Of a stretch of 64,000 nucleotides of DNA, positions 9,025 to 17,985 are shown in pieces. This DNA comes from WTFY01 sp965214675 (GTDB lineage: Bacteria > Pseudomonadota > Gammaproteobacteria > UBA4575), in NCBI GenBank assembly GCA_965214675.1, contig OZ243969.1, positions 1,804,864 through 1,868,863 of the forward strand, given 5' to 3'. The notes under the pieces were generated by a model. The model made no database searches, was not told the origin of the DNA, and was given only the letters and a program-made list of their open reading frames with translations. Each line of letters begins with the position of its first letter. The stretch's first letter is position 1. A program made the translations under genes and the position numbers.

Positions 9025-10206
9025 TCAGTGTCTTGCCGATGCCTCAGGAAGCAGACGTACCAGAATATTGTCCAGATACCGGTACCCCGTACTGCTGCAG
9101 TGCAGGCCATGGTCCAGCCTGACCAGCAGGCCCTCTTCGATCAGGCCCTGCAGTTTCGGCATCAGCATGGTGTAGGTGAGGCCTGTAGTATGTTCAAACT
9201 GTTGCCAAGTGAAACCGGCCTTCAGGCGCAGGGCATTCAACAAAAACTCGAAAACCAACTCATCGTGACTCAGATGATTGCTGATGGGTCTGGCTGAGGG
9301 GCTATTGAGCATCTGTTCCATGTACTGTATCGGGTTTTTTGGTTTCTCACTGCGGAAAATGCCGGTTTTTTCAAAACTGATTTTTTGATGTGCACCGGCA
9401 CCGATGCCGAGATAGTCACCAAATTCCCAGTAATTCATGTTGTGTATGCACCTGAACCGATCTTTCGCATACGCGGAGACCTCGTATTGTTGCCAGCCAT
9501 GCCGGTCAAGCAAGTCCATCCCCTGTTGCTGGATGGCCCATCCAAGTTCGCTGTCCGGTAACTCTGGAGGGTGGCGGTAAAAGCGGGTGTTCGGTTCCAG
9601 GGTAAGTTGATAATAGGAAATATGGGAAGGTTCCAGGTCAATCGCCTGCTCAACATCCGCACAGGCCTGTGTCTGGGTTTGGCCAGGCAAGGCATACATC
9701 AAGTCAATATTGATATTTTCGAAGTCTGCCAGTTTTGCAGCTAGCACTGCCTGTTTCGCTGCGCTTGCATCGTGAATACGCCCGAGTGCATGAAGCAGGG
9801 CGTCATCAAAGCTTTGAACACCAATCGAGATACGGTTGACTCCAGCGCTTCGGAAACCGGCGAAATTTTGCTGATCTAAGGTGCCCGGGTTTGCTTCAAT
9901 AGTAATTTCTGCATCATTTTCGAGGATTGTTTCACGCGCAACGCACTCGAGTAATCGTCCAATGCTGCTGGCCGAGAACAGACTCGGTGTGCCTCCGCCT
10001 ATATACACACTGCTAATTTTCCGCCCGCTAACGGCATCTGCATGTTGTTTTAAGTCGGCGATCAGTGCATCGACATAGCGGATTTCAGGCAGGGAGGAAC
10101 GTGTTTCATGCGAATTGAAATCACAGTATGGACACTTCCTTGTACACCAGGGGATATGGATGTAGAGGGACAGCGGTATTTCAATTGCGGGCATGTTGAT
10201 GGGCAT
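9025..10206 (-). CDS. hemW: Radical SAM protein HemW (heme chaperone, formerly HemN-like)
   Basis: A 393-aa member of the coproporphyrinogen III oxidase-like radical SAM family. The [4Fe-4S]/SAM motif CTRKCPYC lies near residue 20, followed by GGGTPS, ITIEANPGT, NRISIGVQSF and MYALPGQT blocks. Proteins of this shorter type, encoded beside rdgB and rph, are HemW. HemW binds heme and delivers it to respiratory enzymes, rather than acting as the anaerobic oxidase HemN. It follows rdgB on the same strand with a 16-bp gap, in the conserved rph-rdgB-hemW order. The start is uncertain by a few codons because no strong ribosome site is visible. Confidence 0.9.
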   Translation of the reverse strand: MPINMPAIEIPLSLYIHIPWCTRKCPYCDFNSHETRSSLPEIRYVDALIADLKQHADAVSGRKISSVYIGGGTPSLFSASSIGRLLECVARETILENDAEITIEANPGTLDQQNFAGFRSAGVNRISIGVQSFDDALLHALGRIHDASAAKQAVLAAKLADFENINIDLMYALPGQTQTQACADVEQAIDLEPSHISYYQLTLEPNTRFYRHPPELPDSELGWAIQQQGMDLLDRHGWQQYEVSAYAKDRFRCIHNMNYWEFGDYLGIGAGAHQKISFEKTGIFRSEKPKNPIQYMEQMLNSPSARPISNHLSHDELVFEFLLNALRLKAGFTWQQFEHTTGLTYTMLMPKLQGLIEEGLLVRLDHGLHCSSTGYRYLDNILVRLLPEASARH

Positions 10207-10222
10207 GGATACCACAGCTAAT

Positions 10223-10813
10223 TCAGCTTAGCGCACGCATCAGTTTCTGCAGGGCCTGGGCGCGATGGCTGATACGATTTTTTTCGGCAGGATCCAGTTG
10301 TGCAGAAGAGCAACCGTGGGTCGGAATATAAAACAGGGGGTCATAACCAAACCCGTTATCTCCCGTGAGATCGTGCAAAATTCGACCTTCCCATGTGCCT
10401 TGGCACAGGATGGGCATGGGGTCTTGTGCGTGACGCATATATACAATGACACAATGAAAGCGGGCAGTACGCTTAGGTTCTGGTACTTCTTGAAGTGCGC
10501 TTAGCAGTTTCTCGTTGTTTGCTGCAGCGCAGGCCTGTTCGCCGGCATAACGCGCACTGTAGATACCTGGTGCACCTTGCAAAGCATCAACTTCAATGCC
10601 TGAATCATCTGCCAATGCGCTAAGCCCGCTGTGTAGCGCGGCATGGCGCGCCTTGATCAGCGCATTTTCCACAAAGGTCGTGCCGGTTTCGGCGACTTCC
10701 CCGATTTGCAGCTCAGACTGTGCGATGAGGTGGTATCGCTGCTTGTCCACAACGGCCTGAATTTCTCTCAGCTTGCCGGCATTGTTGCTGGCCAGTACAA
10801 TTTTTTTAGCCAT
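10223..10813 (-). CDS. rdgB: dITP/XTP pyrophosphatase (RdgB/HAM1)
   Basis: Hydrolyses non-canonical purine nucleoside triphosphates such as dITP, ITP and XTP to monophosphates, which keeps them out of DNA and RNA. The family signature is clear: the SNNAGK substrate loop at residues 9-14, FVENALIKARHAA, ADDSGIEVDALQGAPG, SARYAG and the late TGDNGFGYDPLF block. The product is 196 aa, a standard size. Its ATG directly abuts the stop codon of rph, so the two are translationally coupled, and hemW follows. Confidence 0.95.
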   Translation of the reverse strand: MAKKIVLASNNAGKLREIQAVVDKQRYHLIAQSELQIGEVAETGTTFVENALIKARHAALHSGLSALADDSGIEVDALQGAPGIYSARYAGEQACAAANNEKLLSALQEVPEPKRTARFHCVIVYMRHAQDPMPILCQGTWEGRILHDLTGDNGFGYDPLFYIPTHGCSSAQLDPAEKNRISHRAQALQKLMRALS

Positions 10814-11542
10814 CTACATTCCCAGGCAGTTTTTTTGGTATTGAATGATTTCCTGGATGCCCTGGCCGGCAAGATCCAGTAGTGTTTCCAGTTCCTCCCG
10901 GGTAAAGGTATGTGCTTCAGCGGTACCCTGTATTTCTATGAATGATTGTGCATCGGTCATCACAATGTTCATGTCGGAATGTGCAGCACTGTCTTCTGCA
11001 TAATCGAGATCAAGTACAGGGACATGATTGGAAATACCGACCGATACAGCGGCCACGAAATGGCGTACCGGAATTTCAGGAATCTTGCCTGCATCGGCCA
11101 GTTGCATGAGAGCCATGAACAAGGCAACAAATCCACCCGAGATCGAGGCAGTACGTGTGCCTCCATCAGCTTGAATGACGTCACAGTCGACGGTGATGGT
11201 GTAGCCATCCAATCCGTGCAGGTCAACACCTGCTCTCAAGGAGCGCCCAATCAGCCGCTGGATTTCCAGGGTGCGCCCGCCTTGCCTGCCACGCGCAGCT
11301 TCTCTAGGCATGCGACTGGTGGTGGAGCGCGGCAACATGCCATATTCTGCTGTTATCCAGCCTTGGGCTTTGCCTTTTAGGAATTTTGGTACTTGGTCTG
11401 TAGTCGTTGCCGTGCAAATAACCCGGGTATCTCCAAATTCTGCCAATACGGAACCTTCAGCATGTCGGGTATAGTTGCGTGTGAACCGAATTTCACGCAG
11501 TTGAGAGGGATTACGGCCGCTGGGTCTGTTTGCTGGAGTCAT
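10814..11542 (-). CDS. rph: Ribonuclease PH (tRNA 3'-end processing)
   Basis: A phosphorolytic 3'-5' exoribonuclease that trims tRNA precursors. The sequence shows RPSGR at the N-terminus, GDTRVICTATT, the catalytic and phosphate-binding stretch with AEYGMLPRST, EIQRLIGRSLRAG, the core TVDCDVIQADGGTRTASI and DLDYAEDSAA. The 242-aa length and intact motifs argue for an active enzyme, unlike the truncated Rph of E. coli K-12. It is the first gene of rph-rdgB-hemW and is divergent from yicC, from which it is separated by about 100 bases that should hold both promoters. Confidence 0.95.
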   Translation of the reverse strand: MTPANRPSGRNPSQLREIRFTRNYTRHAEGSVLAEFGDTRVICTATTTDQVPKFLKGKAQGWITAEYGMLPRSTTSRMPREAARGRQGGRTLEIQRLIGRSLRAGVDLHGLDGYTITVDCDVIQADGGTRTASISGGFVALFMALMQLADAGKIPEIPVRHFVAAVSVGISNHVPVLDLDYAEDSAAHSDMNIVMTDAQSFIEIQGTAEAHTFTREELETLLDLAGQGIQEIIQYQKNCLGM

Positions 11543-11640
11543 AAGTCAACCTAGGAAGGGGAAAAAATGCGTATTATACGGGAAAAGTATGCCTGCTCAG
11601 GTGCAGGTACTGGCTGAACCAGGAGAAAAAGGATCCACCC

Positions 11641-12507
11641 ATGCTCTGCAGTATGACAGGATTTGCACGCGTAGAGGATACCTGTGAACAGGGTAATTTG
11701 TGCTGGGAAGCGCGCTCAGTCAATCACCGGTATCTTGACATCAGTTTCCGTATGCCAGAAGAGGTCCGCAGTCTGGAGGTACAACTGCGCAACCATCTCA
11801 AGAGTCGGCTTGCACGGGGGAAAATTGACTGTGCATTTCGTTACCGGATGACAGAAACGCAAACAGCGGAACTGGAGTTGAATGAGCCTTTACTGGGTAG
11901 TCTTCTACAACAAATTCGCAGCGTGAATGAAAGGTTGCCTGTATCCGCACCTGTGGCACCCACAGATATTCTGGCCTGGCCCGGTATGATACAGGCGGTT
12001 GAGAGGGATCGGGAAAGTTTTCATGCCGCCTGTTTCAACTTGTTTGAGAAGGCGGTCGAGCAGCTTTCCGATATGCGTGCGGCTGAAGGACAACGCATTG
12101 AAAAGGTATTGCGAGATAAATGTGGTGATGTGAGAGCCATTGTCAGAAGTGTACGTACGCGGCATCCGCAGGTAGTGACTGCGATACGGGAAAAGCTTCA
12201 GCAACGCATTGAGGAGTTGATGGAGGCTGTAGACCAGACACGTTTCGAGCAGGAACTTGTCTATCTTGTACAGAAGATGGATATTATGGAGGAGCTGGAT
12301 CGCCTGGACAGCCATCTGGACGAAATGGCTTCAGTTCTTGCAGGCGCAGAGGCTAGCGGACGTCGCCTGGACTTTCTAATGCAGGAATTTCATCGTGAGG
12401 CAAATACATTGGGAGCAAAATCTGCAGATGTGGAAACCTCCCAAGCTTCTATCGACCTGAAGGTCTTGATCGAGCAGATGCGTGAACAGGTTCAAAATGT
12501 GGAATAA
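11641..12507 (+). CDS. yicC: YicC family endoribonuclease
   Basis: YicC-family proteins are hexameric endoribonucleases involved in stationary-phase RNA and small-RNA turnover. This 288-aa protein begins MLCSMTGFARVE, followed by WEARSVNHRYLDISFRMP, then the C-terminal conserved block GRRLDFLMQEFHREANTL and the terminal KVLIEQMREQVQNVE. A purine-rich ribosome site (AGGAG, AAGGAT) precedes the ATG. The gene is divergent from rph, the standard gammaproteobacterial order. The small asparaginase-like gene follows after 19 bases. Confidence 0.94.
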   Translation: MLCSMTGFARVEDTCEQGNLCWEARSVNHRYLDISFRMPEEVRSLEVQLRNHLKSRLARGKIDCAFRYRMTETQTAELELNEPLLGSLLQQIRSVNERLPVSAPVAPTDILAWPGMIQAVERDRESFHAACFNLFEKAVEQLSDMRAAEGQRIEKVLRDKCGDVRAIVRSVRTRHPQVVTAIREKLQQRIEELMEAVDQTRFEQELVYLVQKMDIMEELDRLDSHLDEMASVLAGAEASGRRLDFLMQEFHREANTLGAKSADVETSQASIDLKVLIEQMREQVQNVE

Positions 12508-12526
12508 ACTGTGAGTATCCCAGCCG

Positions 12527-13048
12527 ATGACAAATGACGTTCACTCCAATAGGCATCAGGTAAAGATTTTCTGCACTGGCGGAACCCTGGACAAAGTGTA
12601 TTTCGATGCCCTGAGCGAGTACCAGATTGGCGATCCCGTAGTATGCGATATTCTCAAAGAAGCTCGGGCGAGATTCCCACACGAGGTACGGTCCATCCTG
12701 AGAAAGGACAGCCTGGAGATTACTGCAGAAGACCGACAGCAGATTGTAGAGCATGTCAAAGCGGAAGACTGTACACGCATCTTGATTACCCATGGTACGG
12801 ATACCATGGTAGAAACCGCACAATGCCTGCAGCAAGTCCCTGGCAAAACGATTGTACTGACTGGAGCCATGCAACCTGCGCGGTTTCGCAATACAGATGC
12901 CATTTTTAATATTGGCTACGCGATTGCCGCAGCCCAGCACCTTCCTCACGGTGTTTATCTGGCGATGAACGGGCAGCTTTTCACCCCCGAATCAGTACAG
13001 AAGAACCGCGAGGCAGGGCAATTCGAGCAGATACAGGACTTCAAATAA
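12527..13048 (+). CDS. Small asparaginase-domain protein
   Basis: A 173-aa protein equivalent to only the N-terminal catalytic half of L-asparaginases. The first nucleophile motif TGGTLDK and the second motif HGTDTMVETA are present, along with KTIVLTGAM. The C-terminal domain of full asparaginases is absent, but short forms of this kind are widespread as a distinct family, so this is probably not a truncation. The activity and substrate of these short forms are not established to my knowledge. It follows yicC closely and may be cotranscribed with it. A decayed cbpA-like gene lies immediately downstream. Confidence 0.8.
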   Translation: MTNDVHSNRHQVKIFCTGGTLDKVYFDALSEYQIGDPVVCDILKEARARFPHEVRSILRKDSLEITAEDRQQIVEHVKAEDCTRILITHGTDTMVETAQCLQQVPGKTIVLTGAMQPARFRNTDAIFNIGYAIAAAQHLPHGVYLAMNGQLFTPESVQKNREAGQFEQIQDFK

Positions 13049-13481
13049 ACGTCGTTTCCAGGGTTTGAAAAAATATGTTCGCTTGCAAAATGGGCGTAAT
13101 CTAGATTTGAAACTTCCTCCAGGAGTCACTTCGGGGGCAACGGATACGGCTTGCAGATCAGGGTGGGACAAGAAGCCGGGGAGGCCACAGAGGAGACCTA
13201 TATTTTGAGGTCGCGATTCAACCGCACAGGCTATACAAGTTGGATGGCCGGGATATCTTGCTGGATTTGCCCATTTGCCCATGGGAGCTGCATCAGATGC
13301 GCACGTGCGGGTGTCTGCGCTTGGTGGGCGTGTACAAAGACGTATACCCATCGGCTCCAAGTCAGGTAACAGGTTGCGGCTGCATAAACGCGGCTTGCCC
13401 GGGTCTCCTGTAGGTAATCATATTGTCACGTTGCAAATTGTCACACCTGAACCCAAATCCGAGCCGGACCGGGAATATTAG
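13049..13481 (+). pseudogene. Decayed CbpA/DnaJ-type co-chaperone C-terminal region
   Basis: Reading all three plus-strand frames reconstructs the C-terminal domains of a CbpA-like J-protein. VRLQNGRNLDLKLPPGVTSG is in one frame near 13080, a damaged middle follows, and YFEVAIQPHRLYKLDGRD begins at 13201 in a second frame. The tail RVQRRIPIGSKSGNRLRLH through LPGSPVG to LQIVTPEP ends at 13481 in a third frame. At least two or three frameshifts are needed. The J domain and N-terminal half are missing, replaced by the asparaginase-like gene upstream. No intact co-chaperone is encoded here. Confidence 0.82.
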
Positions 13482-13589
13482 TGCGAGATGGCAAGGTATT
13501 TTAAATTCAGGCCCCGAGAATACTTTTGACCACGTTTGCTCGTATAATCGTGGTCGGTCGAAATTCTAAGACAAAATAGTTCAATTATT

Positions 13590-14942
13590 ATGCTGAAAAC
13601 CATGTTTCAAGCAGCTGTAATGGCAGTTCTGTTGGCATCCATCTCTTTTATTTCCGGAGCCGCAGCCCCAGGTACAGACAGCCAAATTTTGCCTACGCTA
13701 GCACCGATGCTGGAGAAGACAACTCCAGCAGTTGTCAACATTTCCACTACGGGCAAGGTAGTAGTGCGCGACCCGTTTTTTAATGACCCTTTCTTTCGAA
13801 GATTTTTTGACGTACCGCAACAACGACGGGAGCGACGTATCGCCGGCTTAGGGTCTGGCGTTATATTCGATGCTGATGATGGCTATATAGTGACAAACTC
13901 ACACGTCATTGATAAGGCCGAGGACATTGTAGTCACTCTTGAGAATGGGCAACGCTTTAATGCCACGGTAATTGGGAAGGACCCGGGTGCCGACATTGCA
14001 GTGATTCAGGTTGAAGCAGACAACCTCACTGAGATTCCTCTGGGGGACTCGGATAGCCTGCGACAAGGGGACTTTGTGGTAGCGATAGGTAATCCCTTCG
14101 GGCTGGGACAAACGGTGACTTCTGGAATTGTCAGCGCACTCGGCCGCAGTGGGCTCGGGATAGAGTCGTATGAAGATTTTATTCAGACAGACGCATCCAT
14201 CAATCCCGGGAATTCGGGCGGGCCGCTGGTTAATTTGCATGGAGAATTGATTGGAATCAACACCGCCATCTACGGATCGGGAGGCAATATCGGGATCGGG
14301 TTTGCCATTCCTGTCAACATGGCAAGACAGATTACGGCCCAGTTGATTGAACATGGCGAAGTCAGGCGAGGTCGACTTGGATTTGTAGTGCAGGATTTGA
14401 CTCCGGAACTGGCGGAGGCGTTCGGGGTAACCCGTAAAAAGGGTGTGGTGGTTGCACGTGTGGAAGCAAAGTCTCCTGCGCATAAAGCAGGTGTCAAAGT
14501 GGGGGACGTTATTGTAAAGGTGAATAGTCGTGAAGTAGAAAGTTCTGCCCAAGTGCGAAACGAAATTGGGTTGCTGCGTGTGGGCTCACAGGTCGAGATT
14601 GAAGTATTGCGTGATGGCAAGAAACGTCAGCTCAAGGCATCGGTTGGCAAACAACTGAAACAGACGGTCAGCGGGAAATCACTAAGCAACAAACTGGCAG
14701 GAGCCAAGCTTAGTGAGGCTTCAGAAGATCCTTCACGCGGAACTGCTGCGGGAATTGAGGTGGTTGATGCTGATGGCAGAGCGGCAGCTTCCGGCATTCG
14801 GAAAGGCGATATCATCATCAGTGTGAACAAAAAGCGGGTGAAGACGATGCGGGATATGCGAGCTGCCATCAAGAAAAACCCCAAAACACTGTTGCTGAAT
14901 ATTCAGCGTGAAACGCGAGGGCTGTTTATCCTCATCCGATAG
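13590..14942 (+). CDS. Periplasmic serine protease/chaperone, DegP/DegQ (Do) family
   Basis: A 450-aa envelope protease for misfolded periplasmic proteins. An N-terminal Sec signal peptide ends around GAAA. The trypsin-like domain carries the catalytic triad in TNSHVID (His), GADIAVIQ (Asp) and NPGNSGGPL (Ser). Two PDZ domains follow, the first at roughly residues 265-355 and the second at 385-445. A TATAAT hexamer (13543-13548) lies about 40 bases upstream of the start, but no well-spaced -35 is evident. DegP, DegQ and MucD cannot be separated with confidence here, so no symbol is given. Confidence 0.93.
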   Translation: MLKTMFQAAVMAVLLASISFISGAAAPGTDSQILPTLAPMLEKTTPAVVNISTTGKVVVRDPFFNDPFFRRFFDVPQQRRERRIAGLGSGVIFDADDGYIVTNSHVIDKAEDIVVTLENGQRFNATVIGKDPGADIAVIQVEADNLTEIPLGDSDSLRQGDFVVAIGNPFGLGQTVTSGIVSALGRSGLGIESYEDFIQTDASINPGNSGGPLVNLHGELIGINTAIYGSGGNIGIGFAIPVNMARQITAQLIEHGEVRRGRLGFVVQDLTPELAEAFGVTRKKGVVVARVEAKSPAHKAGVKVGDVIVKVNSREVESSAQVRNEIGLLRVGSQVEIEVLRDGKKRQLKASVGKQLKQTVSGKSLSNKLAGAKLSEASEDPSRGTAAGIEVVDADGRAAASGIRKGDIIISVNKKRVKTMRDMRAAIKKNPKTLLLNIQRETRGLFILIR

Positions 14943-14971
14943 TCGCTTGAACATGCATGTTTTTGGACAGT

Positions 14972-15205
14972 TCATCCCCCAGTGACTGGCGGAAAGAAAG
15001 CCACCTCGTCACCGTCTTCGACGATATGTGCAAAATCTGCGTATTCCTGATTGATAGCCACTAACACCCGCTCAGGCCGCTGCATGCCGCTTGTTGTCTG
15101 ATGCCAAATTTCTTCTACAGTGGCCCGTCCCGTTATCGAGATTTCATCACTCGAACGCCCAATCGTTTCTCGCAGACTCGCAAAATACTTTACATGGACG
15201 GACAT
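14972..15205 (-). CDS. moaD: Molybdopterin synthase sulfur carrier subunit (MoaD)
   Basis: A 77-aa ubiquitin-like protein ending in the required double glycine (PPVTGG). The C-terminal glycine is thiocarboxylated and donates sulfur in molybdopterin synthesis. The N-terminal VKYFASLRETIG is the family signature. It is convergent with the Do protease and lies head-to-head with moaC, which starts 85 bases away on the other strand. The large subunit gene moaE is not seen in this window. Confidence 0.9.
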   Translation of the reverse strand: MSVHVKYFASLRETIGRSSDEISITGRATVEEIWHQTTSGMQRPERVLVAINQEYADFAHIVEDGDEVAFFPPVTGG

Positions 15206-15290
15206 TGCTGTACCTCAGTATTTGATCGACAATGTGAAAGGTTTGCATCGAATAGTACCATTACTATTTTGGAAATATGGAGTCAATGAC

Positions 15291-15773
15291 GTGACTAGAT
15301 TTACGCATTTCAATCCTGCAGGAGAAGCGCACATGGTCGATATTGGCGGAAAGCCGGTTACCCGCCGTGTTGCTGTTGCAGATGGAAGAATATGCATGCA
15401 TACAGAAACATTGCATAGCATACAAAAGGGCAGTCATAAAAAGGGTGACGTGCTGGGTATTGCGCGGATTGCCGGCATAGCAGGTGCAAAAAAAACCTCG
15501 GATCTGGTTCCTTTGTGTCATTCGATACCCCTGACATCGGTGCAGGTCGAGTTTGCGTTCGAAGATACCGTGCCAGCTGTGTATTGCAAGGCTACCGTGG
15601 AAACACTCGGCCAGACAGGTGCGGAAATGGAAGCACTGACTGCCGTGCAGATCGCTTTATTGACAATCTATGATATGTGCAAGGCAAAAGATCGAGGCAT
15701 GACCATGCAAGCAATTGGCTTGGTACGGAAGTCTGGCGGCAAGTCTGGTGAGTGGGAGCGTGATGGACAGTAA
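15291..15773 (+). CDS. moaC: Cyclic pyranopterin monophosphate synthase (MoaC)
   Basis: Acts after MoaA in molybdenum cofactor biosynthesis, forming cyclic pyranopterin monophosphate. The GTG at 15291 is chosen because it gives VTRFTHFNPAGEAHMVDIGG at the N-terminus, as in the family, and GGAG lies 8 bases upstream. The same frame is open for 57 more codons upstream, but that segment overlaps moaD and has no similarity. Conserved blocks are KKGDVLGIARIAGI, AKKTSDLVPLCHSIPLT and GAEMEALTAV. The product is 160 aa. With moaD it shows that molybdoenzymes are probably made by this organism. Confidence 0.92.
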   Translation: MTRFTHFNPAGEAHMVDIGGKPVTRRVAVADGRICMHTETLHSIQKGSHKKGDVLGIARIAGIAGAKKTSDLVPLCHSIPLTSVQVEFAFEDTVPAVYCKATVETLGQTGAEMEALTAVQIALLTIYDMCKAKDRGMTMQAIGLVRKSGGKSGEWERDGQ

Positions 15774-15845
15774 CTTCAGGGCAGGAAAATCCGGGCTTGT
15801 TCATCTGCAGTATATGACGCATTCAAGCAGCCTCACCATGCAGTC

Positions 15846-16886
15846 ATGAGCCCTGCATTCAGTGAGCAACTACTGGTCTGGTTTGATCGGCATGGCCGTA
15901 AAGATCTCCCATGGCAACGCGATCGTGACCCCTACCGAATCTGGATTTCGGAAATCATGCTGCAGCAGACACGCGTGGATACTGTGATTCCTTACTATGA
16001 AAGATTTATACATCGCTTTTCGGACATAGAAAAGCTGGCCGTTGCAGACATTGATGAGGTGTTGCACTACTGGACAGGGCTGGGGTATTACGCACGTGCA
16101 CGTAATATGCATAAAGCTGCGCGAGAACTTTGCAGACGGTCTCAAGGGAAGTTTCCTGAAGATATAGACGCAATGACTGCTCTGCCTGGTATAGGGCGCT
16201 CCACAGCTGCAGCTGTACTGGCACTTAGCTTTGGCCAGCGTCATGCCATTTTGGATGGCAATGTAAAGCGTGTATTGACGAGATATTTCGAAGTAGAGGG
16301 ATGGCCTGGTAAAGCCAAGGTGGAGAAGCAGCTCTGGGCAAGTGCAGAGTCTCTGCTGCCTGATTATCGCATGGCAGACTACACGCAGGCTTTGATGGAT
16401 CTCGGGGCAACGCTATGCACGCGGGTACGACCGGCCTGCAGGCAGTGTCCGGTTCAGGGTAATTGCATCGCGTTCAAAAAATGTCGACAACATGAACTGC
16501 CTGCACCCCGACCTACTCGCGATTTACCCCGCCGGAATGTCCATGTAGCACTGATTCGAAACAAGGAAAATGCGGTGTGGTTGGAGAGGCGACCTTCAAC
16601 TGGAATTTGGGGCGGGCTCTACAGCTTCCCTGAATTCGAGAAGGAAGCTGACTTACAGAAGTGGCTGACAGATACGTGTAAAATGGACAACCTGACAGTG
16701 AGGATGTTGCCCGTAATTACGCATACTTTCTCACATTTTCGGCTTCACATGCACCCGAAGGTGGTGTTGATGGAAAACAACCCCATTGGTGTGATGGAAG
16801 ATGATGACGGGGTTTGGTATAAAGCCATCGGTGAAAAGATTGGCCTAGCAGCCCCTGTTCGCAAGGCCTTACAGCAAGTAATTTGA
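15846..16886 (+). CDS. mutY: A/G-specific adenine glycosylase (MutY)
   Basis: Removes adenine mispaired with 8-oxoguanine in base excision repair. Motifs in order are LPWQRDRDPYRIWISEIMLQ, the helix-hairpin-helix ALPGIGRSTAAAVL with the catalytic Asp in the following block (DGNVKRVLTRYF), and the [4Fe-4S] cluster C-X6-C-X2-C-X5-C (CTRVRPACRQCPVQGNC). The C-terminal NUDIX-like 8-oxoG recognition domain contains WGGLYSFPEF and TFSHFRLHM. The product is 346 aa, full length. yggX follows immediately, the standard gammaproteobacterial pair. Confidence 0.95.
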   Translation: MSPAFSEQLLVWFDRHGRKDLPWQRDRDPYRIWISEIMLQQTRVDTVIPYYERFIHRFSDIEKLAVADIDEVLHYWTGLGYYARARNMHKAARELCRRSQGKFPEDIDAMTALPGIGRSTAAAVLALSFGQRHAILDGNVKRVLTRYFEVEGWPGKAKVEKQLWASAESLLPDYRMADYTQALMDLGATLCTRVRPACRQCPVQGNCIAFKKCRQHELPAPRPTRDLPRRNVHVALIRNKENAVWLERRPSTGIWGGLYSFPEFEKEADLQKWLTDTCKMDNLTVRMLPVITHTFSHFRLHMHPKVVLMENNPIGVMEDDDGVWYKAIGEKIGLAAPVRKALQQVI

Positions 16887-16905
16887 TGTACAAGGGAAAA
16901 CATTC

Positions 16906-17184
16906 ATGGCACGTATGGTTCAATGTGTAAAGCTTCATAAGGAAGCGGAAGGACTTGAATACATGCCGTATCCGGGAGAACTCGGACAGAAAATTTACGA
17001 TAATGTTTCCAAAGAGGGGTGGCAACAGTGGGTAGGTCATCAGACCATGCTGATGAACGAATACAGATTGACGCCTGTTGACCCCAAAGCACGAAAGTTT
17101 CTAGAAGAGGAAATGGAGAAATTCTTTTTTGGCGAAGGGTCGGAAAAACCCAAGGAATTTGTGGACCCCGACAGCAGGCAATAG
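16906..17184 (+). CDS. yggX: YggX, probable Fe(II) trafficking / oxidative damage protection protein
   Basis: A 92-aa cytoplasmic protein with the family pattern MARMVQCVKLHKEAEGLEY, YPGELGQKIYDNVSKEGWQ and HQTMLMNEYRL. The N-terminal cysteine (Cys7) is conserved in the family. YggX protects iron-sulfur proteins from oxidative damage, which fits its position directly after mutY, an iron-sulfur repair enzyme. The tRNA-Phe gene lies about 80 bases downstream. Confidence 0.95.
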   Translation: MARMVQCVKLHKEAEGLEYMPYPGELGQKIYDNVSKEGWQQWVGHQTMLMNEYRLTPVDPKARKFLEEEMEKFFFGEGSEKPKEFVDPDSRQ

Positions 17185-17262
17185 TCAACTCGGAGTTCAA
17201 GTCGATCCCTTCATAATTGGAAGTCTCCGTTAAATTACAGCCTTAACAAGACCTTCAGCTCT

Positions 17263-17338
17263 GGCCAGGTAGCTCAGTCGGTAGAGCAGTGGACTGAAAA
17301 TCCTCGTGTCGGTGGTTCGATTCCGCCCCTGGCCACCA
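17263..17338 (+). tRNA. tRNA-Phe (GAA)
   Basis: A 76-nt tRNA with encoded CCA. The acceptor stem GGCCAGG pairs with CCTGGCC. The D-arm is AGCTCAGTCGGTAGAGC, the anticodon loop CTGAAAA has GAA at 17296-17298, and the T-loop GGTTCGATTCC is canonical. Its 3' part from the anticodon loop onward is repeated at 27136-27181, which marks this gene as the integration site of an island. Confidence 0.97.
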
Positions 17339-17339
17339 T
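17294..17339. repeat. Left attachment-site repeat (attL), 46 bp
   Basis: A 46-bp segment running from the anticodon loop through the T-arm and CCA plus one T. It is identical to 27136-27181 in the same orientation. Direct repeats of a tRNA 3' half are the usual scar of tyrosine-recombinase integration. Confidence 0.9.
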
Positions 17340-17580
17340 TAAATCAGTTAGTTATAAAAATTTTGTTTCTAATAGAGTCGATAGTTTTGATTTTCCACCA
17401 TTCTTCCACCAACTAAATTTATTATTCGGGTTCAATGGTACATTGAACCGCGGACTCACATTATTGATTGTTTATAAACTTTCCCACATGGCTACGGCCA
17501 ACAAGGATGTAAAATTGCGGGCATGCGCTAACCTAAAAAACTGTGGTTGGATCTCTAACAAGACAATGTAATATTTCATT

Positions 17581-17985
17581 TTAATAAGCTCCAGATTTCA
17601 TCACATCTGCCACTGTTGTGTATGTGATAGTCCATGCTTCTCTAGTTTCAGGTGTGAATTCATCTTTTAAACCCTTTTCTAGGGTCCAAAGTAATGCTTC
17701 ACCAACTTTGTCATAATCTTCAGCTTTAACGCCATACGAGACATGTTTGTTACCTAATTCTTTGATTGGATCTAATAAAGGTTCTAAATCATCAAGGCTA
17801 TTTACTGCAAGTGTGATCATTTGCATGAGTTTTTTCCCTTGTTCTTTCATATCGCCTTTGAAATAGGGTTTAACTTCTGGGTAAATTTCAAATAAACGGG
17901 TGTAGAACATATCAGCAGCCACTTCGCTTATAGGGGTTACTTTTGACCAAGAATTTTTAACAAGCTCTTTTTGTTCTGGTGTCAT
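17581..17985 (-). CDS. Single-domain bacterial globin
   Basis: A 134-aa globin of the flavohemoglobin-like, Vitreoscilla/Hell's Gate type without a reductase domain. The proximal heme ligand is His81 in GNKHVSYGV. The distal pocket appears to have Tyr28 (B10, in MFYTRLF) and Gln49 (E7, in KEQGKKLMQM), the pair typical of O2- and NO-handling globins. It is the last gene of the leftward island operon. Its ATG overlaps the stop of the cytochrome c gene by one base (TAATG) and an AAGGA site precedes it, so it is translationally coupled. NO detoxification or oxygen binding beside the redox chain is inferred. The reductase partner could be the NAD(P)H protein at the head of the operon. Confidence 0.9.
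   Translation of the reverse strand: MTPEQKELVKNSWSKVTPISEVAADMFYTRLFEIYPEVKPYFKGDMKEQGKKLMQMITLAVNSLDDLEPLLDPIKELGNKHVSYGVKAEDYDKVGEALLWTLEKGLKDEFTPETREAWTITYTTVADVMKSGAY

Noticed and set aside
13525..13548. Sigma-70 promoter TTGACC/TATAAT ahead of the Do protease
   Set aside because: The two hexamers are only about eleven bases apart, too close to act together; the TATAAT alone may still matter.
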